Below, piece by piece: positions 24,985 to 36,354 of a stretch of DNA of 64,000 bases. Position 1 is the stretch's first letter. Every line of letters begins with the position of its first letter. The stretch covers positions 372,001 through 436,000 of the forward strand of contig JBAIAA010000519.1 in NCBI GenBank assembly GCA_037893245.1. The letters run 5' to 3'. A program made the position numbers and the translations under genes. The notes under the pieces are model-generated. The model was not told where the DNA came from, made no database searches, and saw nothing but the letters and a program-made list of their open reading frames with translations. This DNA is from Crossaster papposus (taxonomy: Eukaryota > Echinodermata > Asteroidea > Velatida > Solasteridae).

Positions 24985-25420
24985 AGAATTGCCTCTTCGT
25001 GAAAACGAAAAAAACGATACATTAGCAAATTCGCCCGTGGCTGTGAGAGTCAGAATGTATACATTTCCCCATTGCGCCCCTAATTCGCCTCTTCGTGAAA
25101 ACGCTAAAAGGCATTACGCGCCCAATTCGCCCAATTTGCCTCTTCGTGAAAACGCAAAAGGGCACTTGAGGACCAATTCGCCCCTTCATAAACACGTTGA
25201 AGTCAACGCTATTTCGAATTTGCCTCTTCGTGAAAACGCAAAAGGGCACTTGCGGACCAATTCGCCCATTCGTTAATTAGGTTAATTAGGATTTTAATGA
25301 TTTTTGGGATGTATAACTTCACCAGGTTGTAGAAATATCATTATTTAATCGTTTTCACACAAAAAAATAATTTCGATAAATAGACGATTTTTCATGAAAT
25401 TCGCCTCTTCGTGAAAACGG
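24985..25420. repeat. dispersed CTCTTCGTGAAAACG words
   Basis: TTCGCCTCTTCGTGAAAACG or close variants recur about six times at irregular spacing, with an inverted copy near 24765-24785 (CACCGTTTTCACGAAGAGGC). Open frames on both strands across it reflect the repeat. Confidence 0.65.
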
Positions 25421-25483
25421 TGACGAAATGTACTGTAACGTCGAGCGACACATCAGAGCCAACACACCCCGCTTGCGTACATT

Positions 25484-26280
25484 GAGCTAACTCCGGTTGG
25501 TATTTGAAGACTATAATTTAATTCTTTTAAAGATAAGATTGCGAAATTGCGCGTGTTAAAACTGCAAAAAAAAATATAAAAAAAATTGGCCAGGACGAGG
25601 ACTCGAACCCAGGCGATGAAACCCCGCAAACGAGGAGCCTAACCACTCGGCCATTGGACTACCAGTCGACATTGTTTCAAATCGATGTGACTTATGTTTG
25701 AAAACTGGAGTATTAGCTCCAGTATAGAATGAAGAAAAAAAAGTTATGTGGTGTTGACCAAGCATTCAGGGGATCGAACCCATGACTTTACTCATTGAAC
25801 GACCACCCATATAGGACTCTTTTGGGTTCTAGGATTCCCGGCCCACCACACATCCTTCCCTGTCCATGTTCATGTAACCCGTAGGCCGCGCAACCGTAAA
25901 GGGAGGACTGACGGAGCGAGGCCCTAGCTCTTGCCGCCTATGCAAGCAAACGAGCTCCGTCCCTATACTAAGGTGCGCACCTGAACTCCGCGGACAGTAC
26001 CAGCCTGACGAATTAAGCCGCTGAGCTAACTCCGGTTGGTGATTGAAGACGATCAATTAATTCTTTTATAGATAAGATTGCGAAATCGCGCGCGTTAAAA
26101 CTGAGGAAAAAATGACCGTGACGTCGGGCAGAACGGGGACTCGAACCCAGGCGATGGAACCCCTCAGACGAGGAGCCTAACCACTCGGACATTCGACTAC
26201 CAGTCAACACTGTTTGAAATCGATGTGACTTAATAGGTTTGGAAGCTGGAGTAATATAGCTCTATCCTACATCTGCTCAA
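25484..26280 (-). repeat. tRNA-related SINE cluster (first set)
   Basis: Two similar units (about 25484-25735 and 26024-26280) each contain, on the minus strand, an A-box-like TGGCCGAGTGGTTA (TGTCCGAGTGGTTA in the second) and a B-box-like GGGTTCGAGTCC. These are followed by the shared tail GATTTCGCAATCTTATC. Between them lies another tRNA-like A box (TTAGCTCAGCGG). The acceptor stem does not pair well, so they are SINEs, not tRNA genes. Confidence 0.6.
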
Positions 26281-26839
26281 AGGAAGAAGGAGAAACTGTG
26301 TTTTCAGGGTTAATGAGCCGCCCACGCATTAATTGTCCGAAAATTCGAATTATTTTATGTCGATAGAGGGCGCGCCACACAAATAGAAGTCACCAGCAAA
26401 GCGCGGGCTCAAAGGAAACAACACAAAATCAGACAAACGGCGCTGCCTCGCGACACTCGGGAGTAGGGTGGCAATGTATATATTTTTCATTGGAAATTTA
26501 GAAATTTAAATAAAATTGTCTTGTTTGCATTGGGTAAGAATTTTTCAAAACAAAATCATCGGTCAACCCACCAAAAATTGAAAAGAATATGACATGCTGG
26601 TCGTCATGTTTCTGTAGTCCCTGAACACGTGAGAGTTCTAAGTATTTTAATAAGATCGTGAAAGTATAGGCGTTTTAGCCCTTAGGTCTATATGGGAATT
26701 GATTTGCTCCGTTTCACCCAAAGGGCTCTGTGTTAATAAACCCCGGTCACAACGGATCGTACGAAATGTTGTCGTGGTAAGGCCTGGTCACAACGAACCC
26801 ACGACGCATTTGTTCCACGACACGACATACAATTAATAA

Positions 26840-27035
26840 AATGGGCCGCCCATATGGGCCATGATATCCCATTTAGGATATGGGCAGTTTATATGGGATA
26901 TATGGGCTGCCCATTTGGGCTTTGCATATAGGATATGGGCAGCCCATATAGGCTTTACATATAAAATATGGGCAGCCCATATGGGATATAGGCTGCCCGG
27001 CTGCCCATATCCCATATAGGATATGGGCAGTTTAT
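26840..27035. repeat. GCCCATATGGGC array, second site
   Basis: Short cluster of GGGCAGCCCATATGGGAT-like words inside the duplicated unit, related to 23290-23695. Repeated exactly at 31139-31334. Confidence 0.75.
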
Positions 27036-28725
27036 ATGATATTGGCACTAGAACCGCACCTGCCAACTTCGTCTCCGTTTTGGCTTTGTTCATGCAGTTT
27101 GGCAATAGTGATGGAGCCAGACCAGAGCCTAAGCTGGAGTTTGGAAAATGGCTATTCATGATAATAAGGCTTTCTTCGCCCTTCTGCCGCCCAATCCAGG
27201 TAAATTATAAAGTAATGCCTATGAAAAAAAAAAAAAATATACGAATCCTGGACAAATTGAGGGAAAACATCGAGATAATTTGTGCCCCTGTACATTGGAC
27301 TGGTTAATTTGACCGCCAGACTGGCAATATAAATTATGCGGATGCATGCATAATTGTGACCTGCTCCCACGAATACAGAGTAAAGTTGACATTTTTATAT
27401 TTTGAGATACATGTAGGGGGGGGGGGGGGGGGGGGCTATTGGTATTTCCAGATTCCTTGAATTCTTAGCTTTAAAATGATATACATGTATAACTTATGGG
27501 GTAGGGTATTTAAAAAATGTATAACATTGAGCAAAACCAGCGGTCATTACAAACATCAACATTAAGAATATAGTTATGAATTAATTTCGCTACATTTTAC
27601 TCCTTGGGTACGCTCAGTAAAATCAAATTGAGAGTTTTCTGCTAATCTTTTGCAAAAAATACGTTTTCGAAAAAAAACATATGTGGGAATTGTATTATAT
27701 GTCAAAACCCCGCAAAAGATTCCCCACTGTCTAATCGGCTATTTTCAATCATAAGCATAGCGCAACTAAGCGCCGTTTTCATGGGAGCAGGTCACAACTA
27801 TGAATTGATTGTAAAAAAAACTCATTATAAATAATTGGAACACTGATGGCATTTTGTAGTGGAGTGTGGTATTTAATTACAGAACAATGTCATTTGATCT
27901 TACGTTTCAAACCTCAATATTATTTTATTTGGTATTGACATAGAATGGTACTACATTTACATGTATCCGACTAAGTACGTATAGAGTTATACCATTATTT
28001 GTTACTTAAATTAAATAATTTTGTTATAAGACACGGAACAAATCATTAATTTTATTTAAACAAAATATTTTCAAATTCTTTCTACAATAATGTTCATTCT
28101 GTTAACGTAATGATCCTGAAACTTTACAAAGTAATTTGTGGTTGTCCAAAGAATTAGGCCTATCTAATAATGGCAATTTGGTAAGATTTTGACGAATGGC
28201 TTATACATTAAAAAAGAAGTTATATTAATGAATAGAAACATACAAGGCAAAAATATACTTAATGTGAGACTTTGAAATGATTGGTGGCAGCACACCCGAA
28301 GTACTATTCGTTGTTTGTTTACGTCATGTTTAAGGTTGCACACTAGTAAATAAACTTCCATAGAGCCCGATGACAAATACGAAAGTCGCTCTAAAACTAT
28401 CTCACCCGATTTTCGACCGATTTACAGGTCTTACTCTGCAGTCGTTTGCTTGTAAGTAATGCGCAAGCTCAAAATGACGCAACCAACCGGTGTTTGCTGC
28501 CACCAACTGTCTGAAAAGTTTCATCAGTAAATGAATAAGCTTACATTTTATTTTTACTACGCATTCACTTCACACAAATACAAAGCAAACTTTATAACAA
28601 ATTGACAAGCTTATGCGAAAATAATTATCAGCTACAAAGCAACATAATTATCTGTCACGACGAAGAAACATTCCACATCTACAAAAACTAATCTAATATA
28701 CATACTCTAACAATTACAATAATTT
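27036..28725. other. no gene recognised
   Basis: Non-repetitive-looking sequence inside the 4260-bp unit, with a 20-G run at 27416-27435. Open frames here have no recognisable features. The same applies to the twin stretch 31335-33024. Confidence 0.5.
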
Positions 28726-28978
28726 GATCTCCACCCTGGACCCTTTTCCTTGTGGCTTTACCCCCTCTGTTTTGTTCCTACCCCGCCTTTGATCCTACCC
28801 ACACTTACCTCACCCTTTAATCCCTCAGCCTAATCCTTCTTTTGTTGTTTGTTCCATTGAACTCTGTGCTTTTTTCTTTTGTGTTTTTTCAGCGTCAATG
28901 ATGTGCATCATGCTGTATTTTGCCCTATATATGTTTGTTTCTTGTACACAGTCATTTAGTCTCTGAAGAAGATCTTGA

Positions 28979-29784
28979 CCCTTAGCACGCTACCATTCAT
29001 ATACACACGTATTCCCATGGCGCTGGATTCCCTGTGCAAGTCACTAAGTAATGCACACTAATATGTTTCGAAGCTTTTTATTCTATGATGGGTGTGTTTT
29101 ACAGGAAAATGCAACATAAACTATTTGTTCAGTATGAAATTTCCTTTCCATTGGTTACCGTGAGGATGGCTAAAATTGATCAGCCAGTTGTGGTGGTAAG
29201 CCCTCCGAAATGCATCATTACGAACTGCGATCCGAGCCGCGTTAGGAGCCGCATAACCTCCCGCTTGCTGGCGAACTTCACCGGGGCCATCGTCGCGTTG
29301 TGCCCCATCACTACTATCGTCATCAATGGAACCTTCACCACGTTCTCGTACACACTGGCATACTCGTTGTCGACACTATCGTTGACATAACCGTCCTGAA
29401 AAAGGCCTTCAAAGTCCGAATCTCCGGAGTCCGAGTCCCCAAAAATCTCCTGAAATGCAGCTCCGGCGTCCATTGAACACTCGAACATCGGAACGGACAG
29501 ATTTTCAATCGAAAATAGCAGAGAATTTTGTAAGAAACGAGTGTGAATTTATGATTGAACAACGTTAGCCTTGTAATCAAAGACTCTAGAGCGCCGCGCA
29601 GCGGCGCTCTAGGGTCTACGGCGCTCTACGATCTTTGCTTGTAATCATCTATCCAATGGTACCCGGGTGAGGGTCATATTCATTCATTTATAAATAGAAC
29701 GTTGTCGCGGGCGACTGTAGTCGCCCGTAGCAGTGTGGGAATAAATGCGCTGGGCGACTGGAGTCGCCGATAGCGTGCAAAGGG
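28979..29784 (-). mobile_element. internally deleted piggyBac-like element, copy 1
   Basis: Termini CCCTTAGCACGCTACC (left) and the complement of CCCTTTGCACGCTATCGG (right). It is flanked by TTGA (degenerate) at 28975-28978 and TTAA at 29785-29788. The empty site survives at 6155-6500, where the host repeat runs uninterrupted. TTAA targeting with CCCTTTG-type ends is the piggyBac signature. Only 806 bp remain. Confidence 0.75.
29180..29488 (-). pseudogene. possible N-terminal remnant of a piggyBac-type transposase, copy 1
   Basis: A 102-codon frame starting near the right terminus of the element. The acidic N-terminus (FGDSDSGDSDFEGLFQDG) is of the kind seen at the start of piggyBac transposases. 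No catalytic DDD core is present, so it is a truncated, non-functional frame if real. Confidence 0.35.
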
Positions 29785-29882
29785 TTAAGATCGAAATATT
29801 AGGCCCTCTTAACTTATTTGATTTGTATATTTAAAAAAAATAAAAAAAAAATATATAAAAAAAATTTTTTTAATATAAAAAA

Positions 29883-30579
29883 AATTGGCCAGGACGAGGA
29901 CTCGAACCCAGGCGATGAAACCCCGCAAACGAGGAGCCTAACCACTCGGCCATTGGACTACCAGTCGACATTGTTTCAAATCGATGTGACTTATGTTTGA
30001 AAACTGGAGTATTAGCTCCAGTATAGAATGAAGAAAAAAAAGTTATGTGGTGTTGACCAAGCATTCAGGGGATCGAACCCATGACTTTACTCATTGAACG
30101 ACCACCCATATAGGACTCTTTTGGGTTCTAGGATTCCCGGCCCACCACACATCCTTCCCTGTCCATGTTCATGTAACCCGTAGGCCGCGCAACCGTAAAG
30201 GGAGGACTGACGGAGCGAGGCCCTAGCTCTTGCCGCCTATGCAAGCAAACGAGCTCCGTCCCTATACTAAGGTGCGCACCTGAACTCCGCGGACAGTACC
30301 AGCCTGACGAATTAAGCCGCTGAGCTAACTCCGGTTGGTGATTGAAGACGATCAATTAATTCTTTTATAGATAAGATTGCGAAATCGCGCGCGTTAAAAC
30401 TGAGGAAAAAATGACCGTGACGTCGGGCAGAACGGGGACTCGAACCCAGGCGATGGAACCCCTCAGACGAGGAGCCTAACCACTCGGACATTCGACTACC
30501 AGTCAACACTGTTTGAAATCGATGTGACTTAATAGGTTTGGAAGCTGGAGTAATATAGCTCTATCCTACATCTGCTCAA
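29883..30579 (-). repeat. tRNA-related SINE cluster (second set)
   Basis: Same SINE units as 25584-26280, with the first unit truncated at its A-rich part by the duplication boundary. Confidence 0.6.
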
Positions 30580-31138
30580 AGGAAGAAGGAGAAACTGTGT
30601 TTTCAGGGTTAATGAGCCGCCCACGCATTAATTGTCCGAAAATTCGAATTATTTTATGTCGATAGAGGGCGCGCCACACAAATAGAAGTCACCAGCAAAG
30701 CGCGGGCTCAAAGGAAACAACACAAAATCAGACAAACGGCGCTGCCTCGCGACACTCGGGAGTAGGGTGGCAATGTATATATTTTTCATTGGAAATTTAG
30801 AAATTTAAATAAAATTGTCTTGTTTGCATTGGGTAAGAATTTTTCAAAACAAAATCATCGGTCAACCCACCAAAAATTGAAAAGAATATGACATGCTGGT
30901 CGTCATGTTTCTGTAGTCCCTGAACACGTGAGAGTTCTAAGTATTTTAATAAGATCGTGAAAGTATAGGCGTTTTAGCCCTTAGGTCTATATGGGAATTG
31001 ATTTGCTCCGTTTCACCCAAAGGGCTCTGTGTTAATAAACCCCGGTCACAACGGATCGTACGAAATGTTGTCGTGGTAAGGCCTGGTCACAACGAACCCA
31101 CGACGCATTTGTTCCACGACACGACATACAATTAATAA

Positions 31139-31334
31139 AATGGGCCGCCCATATGGGCCATGATATCCCATTTAGGATATGGGCAGTTTATATGGGATAT
31201 ATGGGCTGCCCATTTGGGCTTTGCATATAGGATATGGGCAGCCCATATAGGCTTTACATATAAAATATGGGCAGCCCATATGGGATATAGGCTGCCCGGC
31301 TGCCCATATCCCATATAGGATATGGGCAGTTTAT
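31139..31334. repeat. GCCCATATGGGC array, third site
   Basis: Exact duplicate of 26840-27035 within copy 2 of the 4260-bp unit. Confidence 0.75.
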
Positions 31335-33277
31335 ATGATATTGGCACTAGAACCGCACCTGCCAACTTCGTCTCCGTTTTGGCTTTGTTCATGCAGTTTG
31401 GCAATAGTGATGGAGCCAGACCAGAGCCTAAGCTGGAGTTTGGAAAATGGCTATTCATGATAATAAGGCTTTCTTCGCCCTTCTGCCGCCCAATCCAGGT
31501 AAATTATAAAGTAATGCCTATGAAAAAAAAAAAAAATATACGAATCCTGGACAAATTGAGGGAAAACATCGAGATAATTTGTGCCCCTGTACATTGGACT
31601 GGTTAATTTGACCGCCAGACTGGCAATATAAATTATGCGGATGCATGCATAATTGTGACCTGCTCCCACGAATACAGAGTAAAGTTGACATTTTTATATT
31701 TTGAGATACATGTAGGGGGGGGGGGGGGGGGGGGCTATTGGTATTTCCAGATTCCTTGAATTCTTAGCTTTAAAATGATATACATGTATAACTTATGGGG
31801 TAGGGTATTTAAAAAATGTATAACATTGAGCAAAACCAGCGGTCATTACAAACATCAACATTAAGAATATAGTTATGAATTAATTTCGCTACATTTTACT
31901 CCTTGGGTACGCTCAGTAAAATCAAATTGAGAGTTTTCTGCTAATCTTTTGCAAAAAATACGTTTTCGAAAAAAAACATATGTGGGAATTGTATTATATG
32001 TCAAAACCCCGCAAAAGATTCCCCACTGTCTAATCGGCTATTTTCAATCATAAGCATAGCGCAACTAAGCGCCGTTTTCATGGGAGCAGGTCACAACTAT
32101 GAATTGATTGTAAAAAAAACTCATTATAAATAATTGGAACACTGATGGCATTTTGTAGTGGAGTGTGGTATTTAATTACAGAACAATGTCATTTGATCTT
32201 ACGTTTCAAACCTCAATATTATTTTATTTGGTATTGACATAGAATGGTACTACATTTACATGTATCCGACTAAGTACGTATAGAGTTATACCATTATTTG
32301 TTACTTAAATTAAATAATTTTGTTATAAGACACGGAACAAATCATTAATTTTATTTAAACAAAATATTTTCAAATTCTTTCTACAATAATGTTCATTCTG
32401 TTAACGTAATGATCCTGAAACTTTACAAAGTAATTTGTGGTTGTCCAAAGAATTAGGCCTATCTAATAATGGCAATTTGGTAAGATTTTGACGAATGGCT
32501 TATACATTAAAAAAGAAGTTATATTAATGAATAGAAACATACAAGGCAAAAATATACTTAATGTGAGACTTTGAAATGATTGGTGGCAGCACACCCGAAG
32601 TACTATTCGTTGTTTGTTTACGTCATGTTTAAGGTTGCACACTAGTAAATAAACTTCCATAGAGCCCGATGACAAATACGAAAGTCGCTCTAAAACTATC
32701 TCACCCGATTTTCGACCGATTTACAGGTCTTACTCTGCAGTCGTTTGCTTGTAAGTAATGCGCAAGCTCAAAATGACGCAACCAACCGGTGTTTGCTGCC
32801 ACCAACTGTCTGAAAAGTTTCATCAGTAAATGAATAAGCTTACATTTTATTTTTACTACGCATTCACTTCACACAAATACAAAGCAAACTTTATAACAAA
32901 TTGACAAGCTTATGCGAAAATAATTATCAGCTACAAAGCAACATAATTATCTGTCACGACGAAGAAACATTCCACATCTACAAAAACTAATCTAATATAC
33001 ATACTCTAACAATTACAATAATTTGATCTCCACCCTGGACCCTTTTCCTTGTGGCTTTACCCCCTCTGTTTTGTTCCTACCCCGCCTTTGATCCTACCCA
33101 CACTTACCTCACCCTTTAATCCCTCAGCCTAATCCTTCTTTTGTTGTTTGTTCCATTGAACTCTGTGCTTTTTTCTTTTGTGTTTTTTCAGCGTCAATGA
33201 TGTGCATCATGCTGTATTTTGCCCTATATATGTTTGTTTCTTGTACACAGTCATTTAGTCTCTGAAGAAGATCTTGA

Positions 33278-34083
33278 CCCTTAGCACGCTACCATTCATA
33301 TACACACGTATTCCCATGGCGCTGGATTCCCTGTGCAAGTCACTAAGTAATGCACACTAATATGTTTCGAAGCTTTTTATTCTATGATGGGTGTGTTTTA
33401 CAGGAAAATGCAACATAAACTATTTGTTCAGTATGAAATTTCCTTTCCATTGGTTACCGTGAGGATGGCTAAAATTGATCAGCCAGTTGTGGTGGTAAGC
33501 CCTCCGAAATGCATCATTACGAACTGCGATCCGAGCCGCGTTAGGAGCCGCATAACCTCCCGCTTGCTGGCGAACTTCACCGGGGCCATCGTCGCGTTGT
33601 GCCCCATCACTACTATCGTCATCAATGGAACCTTCACCACGTTCTCGTACACACTGGCATACTCGTTGTCGACACTATCGTTGACATAACCGTCCTGAAA
33701 AAGGCCTTCAAAGTCCGAATCTCCGGAGTCCGAGTCCCCAAAAATCTCCTGAAATGCAGCTCCGGCGTCCATTGAACACTCGAACATCGGAACGGACAGA
33801 TTTTCAATCGAAAATAGCAGAGAATTTTGTAAGAAACGAGTGTGAATTTATGATTGAACAACGTTAGCCTTGTAATCAAAGACTCTAGAGCGCCGCGCAG
33901 CGGCGCTCTAGGGTCTACGGCGCTCTACGATCTTTGCTTGTAATCATCTATCCAATGGTACCCGGGTGAGGGTCATATTCATTCATTTATAAATAGAACG
34001 TTGTCGCGGGCGACTGTAGTCGCCCGTAGCAGTGTGGGAATAAATGCGCTGGGCGACTGGAGTCGCCGATAGCGTGCAAAGGG
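33278..34083 (-). mobile_element. internally deleted piggyBac-like element, copy 2
   Basis: Duplicate of 28979-29784, carried along by the 4260-bp duplication rather than independently inserted. TTAA lies at 34084-34087. Confidence 0.75.
33479..33787 (-). pseudogene. possible N-terminal remnant of a piggyBac-type transposase, copy 2
   Basis: Identical to the frame at 29180-29488, within copy 2 of the duplication. Confidence 0.35.
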
Positions 34084-34131
34084 TTAAGATCGAAATATTA
34101 GGCCCTCTTAACTTATTTGATTTGTATATTT

Positions 34132-36270
34132 CAGGTCATTCCAGCCAGTAAGCAGTTTGCAGCAGTATTAATCTTATTCACAATTACAATAATTATGTTC
34201 TTTTCCCTCGGACATTATGGTAAAAAAGAGACAAGCCGGGAAATTATAAATGTACAATAATATGTAAATGTAATTAATAGTTAAAAGTCACTCAAATCGA
34301 TTCCACAAAGTATTAGCTGGCTATATCAATAATATTAAACCTATATGTGAATCTCCAGCCTCAAGAATGCTATAGATACTTTATCGACCAGATGTGTCTT
34401 GTTCAAAATCTACCAAGAGGGTTTAGGGGGAATTTGGAAGGATTACGGAAAGCACAATCATTTTTACTTTTTAATTCCGACGCCCTGTAAAAGTTACATA
34501 TGTCAAGACAGCGTCACTGGTATTTTTGGGAAGAGTGGATTTGGGAGGATTTGGGAAAAACCTTACTACATCAGAATGATCTAAGCAGAATGATCTAATT
34601 AGGTTCAAGTCCCCCAATTCATTTTGTAGATTTTCCAACTGACCGAGTTGTCACCATTGAACAGTTCCATTACAAATAGCTAAGAGATAACTGTTGTTAT
34701 ATATATTTGGTTATCATTCTAATAATCTACTCGGGCTATGAAATAAAAAAAATGACATTTTTAATGCCACATAATAATGAATCTTCAAATGCTGGAATGC
34801 TCACATTTTGCAACCTTTAACCAGTTCGCGCCGAGATTATTTTAACAACGCCGAGCCGACGGGCGGGATTATTTTTAACGAAACTCGATCCGAAGCGTGT
34901 TCAGGCTGATAGTGCCAGGAAGCACACCCACGCATTTCCGGCCTTGCGCGCTGCTGACATACATTTCCGAACTTGAACTTGGCGTGTTTATGCGTCATCC
35001 GTTTTGAATTTTTGGAAATTTTTGCGTTTATATACGTCATCCGGCGCGAACTGGTTAAAGGGACACTATAGACCATTTTTCAGTTGTGCATTTTTATCAT
35101 TTGAAGCAGCAAAAGTGCTCGAAATATAAAGAAAGGTGTTGACAACTAACCTTGTAAAGTTTTAGCTCTGTGAGTAATGAATATTCTAAGACTACAGATT
35201 ACATTAACATTGTGTATTAGTTTTGTTTTATCCCCTTTTACGCATATTGTTTATCCTTGCGTCTAACCATCAATGCAACTGCATTTCATAAAGACACTAT
35301 GGATATCATCATAGGGAGATTAAGTGATCAGACGGGTGCCTTGATGCTGTTCCTACTGACTCAAGGCACTGTGAAGACTAGAAACTTCTTTAACGTCTGG
35401 CAAACAAGATGGCGGCTCCAGTCAAGAGAATAGGCAACCAACCAGCAACTGCAGAAAAAAAAGGAGAACAAATTCAGTGACTATTCAGAGCCTGAAAGTT
35501 GACTCCTGGTGAAGCAATTCCGGATCCTTCGATAAGGAAAATGGCCTCATGGTCTATAGCACCGAATTCGCAATAAATATGTGGGTAAACCTTCCAGTTG
35601 TGGGTTGGAGATTCGCCCTGGGACTATGGTGCGTGTGCCCGATGTGCAAGGCACTTTGTCACTCCATCCAGGAGAAAAATGGGTACCTGTGATGAGGGCA
35701 GAGATGATTCTTAGCTGCTTTGTGCTAAAACGGCAGCATTGAGCAGTATACTCCCGAGGGAGCTGAGATGGTAGATATGTGCATATTATTATTTTTGAAG
35801 TAAAACTCGGATACCTGTAAAAGAAACCCCAATTCCAAAATTCTAATCCCGTCTCCAAGACGTATTTGAAAATAGGCATTCGTTTGTTATTTTTCTCTCA
35901 AAATGACAGCATGCCAGACGGAATAATTTTACAGGGAGTTTAGAATCATTATTGAACAGTATTTTGTTTGGTTATTTGTTTAGATAGTTGCAAAAAGTAT
36001 ACATGTATAAAGCCTTTAAGATCTTTCTTTTGTTATTGTCCGCGCGAGAAGTCACTAGGACATTTGATAAGTTGGTTACTGATACCCAATCCCATAATCT
36101 GGAACTGGTTCTTGACATATCAACGGTCGATTACTTGTGTACCTGGATCCAATGCATTACCCGAGAAGTGAAGTAGTAAAAAGAACTTAAAAACTATGGC
36201 ACATGTCTGGGACATCAGGACAATAAAACAGACTCTTAAATTCAGACTTGTAAATATAACTGAAGCAACC
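34132..36270. other. intron without recognised exon apart from one MITE
   Basis: Contains the TTAA MITE at 34817-35058. The rest shows no exon in phase. A stretch at 35580-35770 (TCCAGTTGTGGGTTGGAG, ACTCCATCCAGGAGAAAAAT) has the look of a dispersed repeat, but no second copy is in the window. Confidence 0.5.
34817..35058. mobile_element. TTAA MITE, copy 1
   Basis: Ends TTAACCAGTTCGCGCCG and CCGGCGCGAACTGGTTAA, about 242 bp, internal text CTCGATCCGAAGCG and ACACCCACGCATTTCCGGCC. TTAA at both ends suggests piggyBac-type mobilisation. The same family recurs at 44557, 44893 and 45582, with fragments at 38484 and 39067. Confidence 0.82.
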
Positions 36271-36273
36271 TAC

Positions 36274-36327
36274 CTGGTTTAATGGCTGAATTAGTTGGTT
36301 TTGGGGGATTGGTTGGAGGGACTGGAA
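36274..36327 (-). CDS. Pro-rich stalk exon (shared by both 3' cassettes)
   Basis: Acceptor TTCTCCCAG after a T-rich tract, donor GTAGGT; phase 1 in, phase 1 out. It encodes PVPPTNPPKPTNSAIKP between the last CTLD and the membrane-proximal exons. The outgoing G can join cassette A (giving E) at 15202 or cassette B (giving A) at 7889 without a frame change. It is therefore the likely branch point for alternative 3' splicing. Confidence 0.75.
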
Positions 36328-36354
36328 CTGGGAGAAAACAAAATAAAACCAAAA

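Larger units (their letters stand above)
25573..29832. repeat. 4260-bp tandem duplication, copy 1
   Basis: Matches 29872-34131 at a constant offset of 4299 bases. I found no difference, including a 20-G run at 27416-27435. The copies are separated by 39 bp of A/T-rich sequence. The unit holds the SINE cluster, a GCCCATATGGGC block, a retroelement 3' end and the piggyBac-like insertion. Confidence 0.95.
29872..34131. repeat. 4260-bp tandem duplication, copy 2
   Basis: Second copy of 25573-29832 in the same orientation. The right boundary is at TATATTT; sequence diverges at 34132 (CAGGTCATTCC here, A-run in copy 1). The left boundary lies in an A/T-rich run inside the first SINE. Confidence 0.95.

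Noticed and set aside
25600-25670. A functional tRNA gene on the minus strand
   Set aside because: A-box and B-box sequences are present, but the acceptor and T stems do not pair and several related units occur nearby. It is SINE-like.
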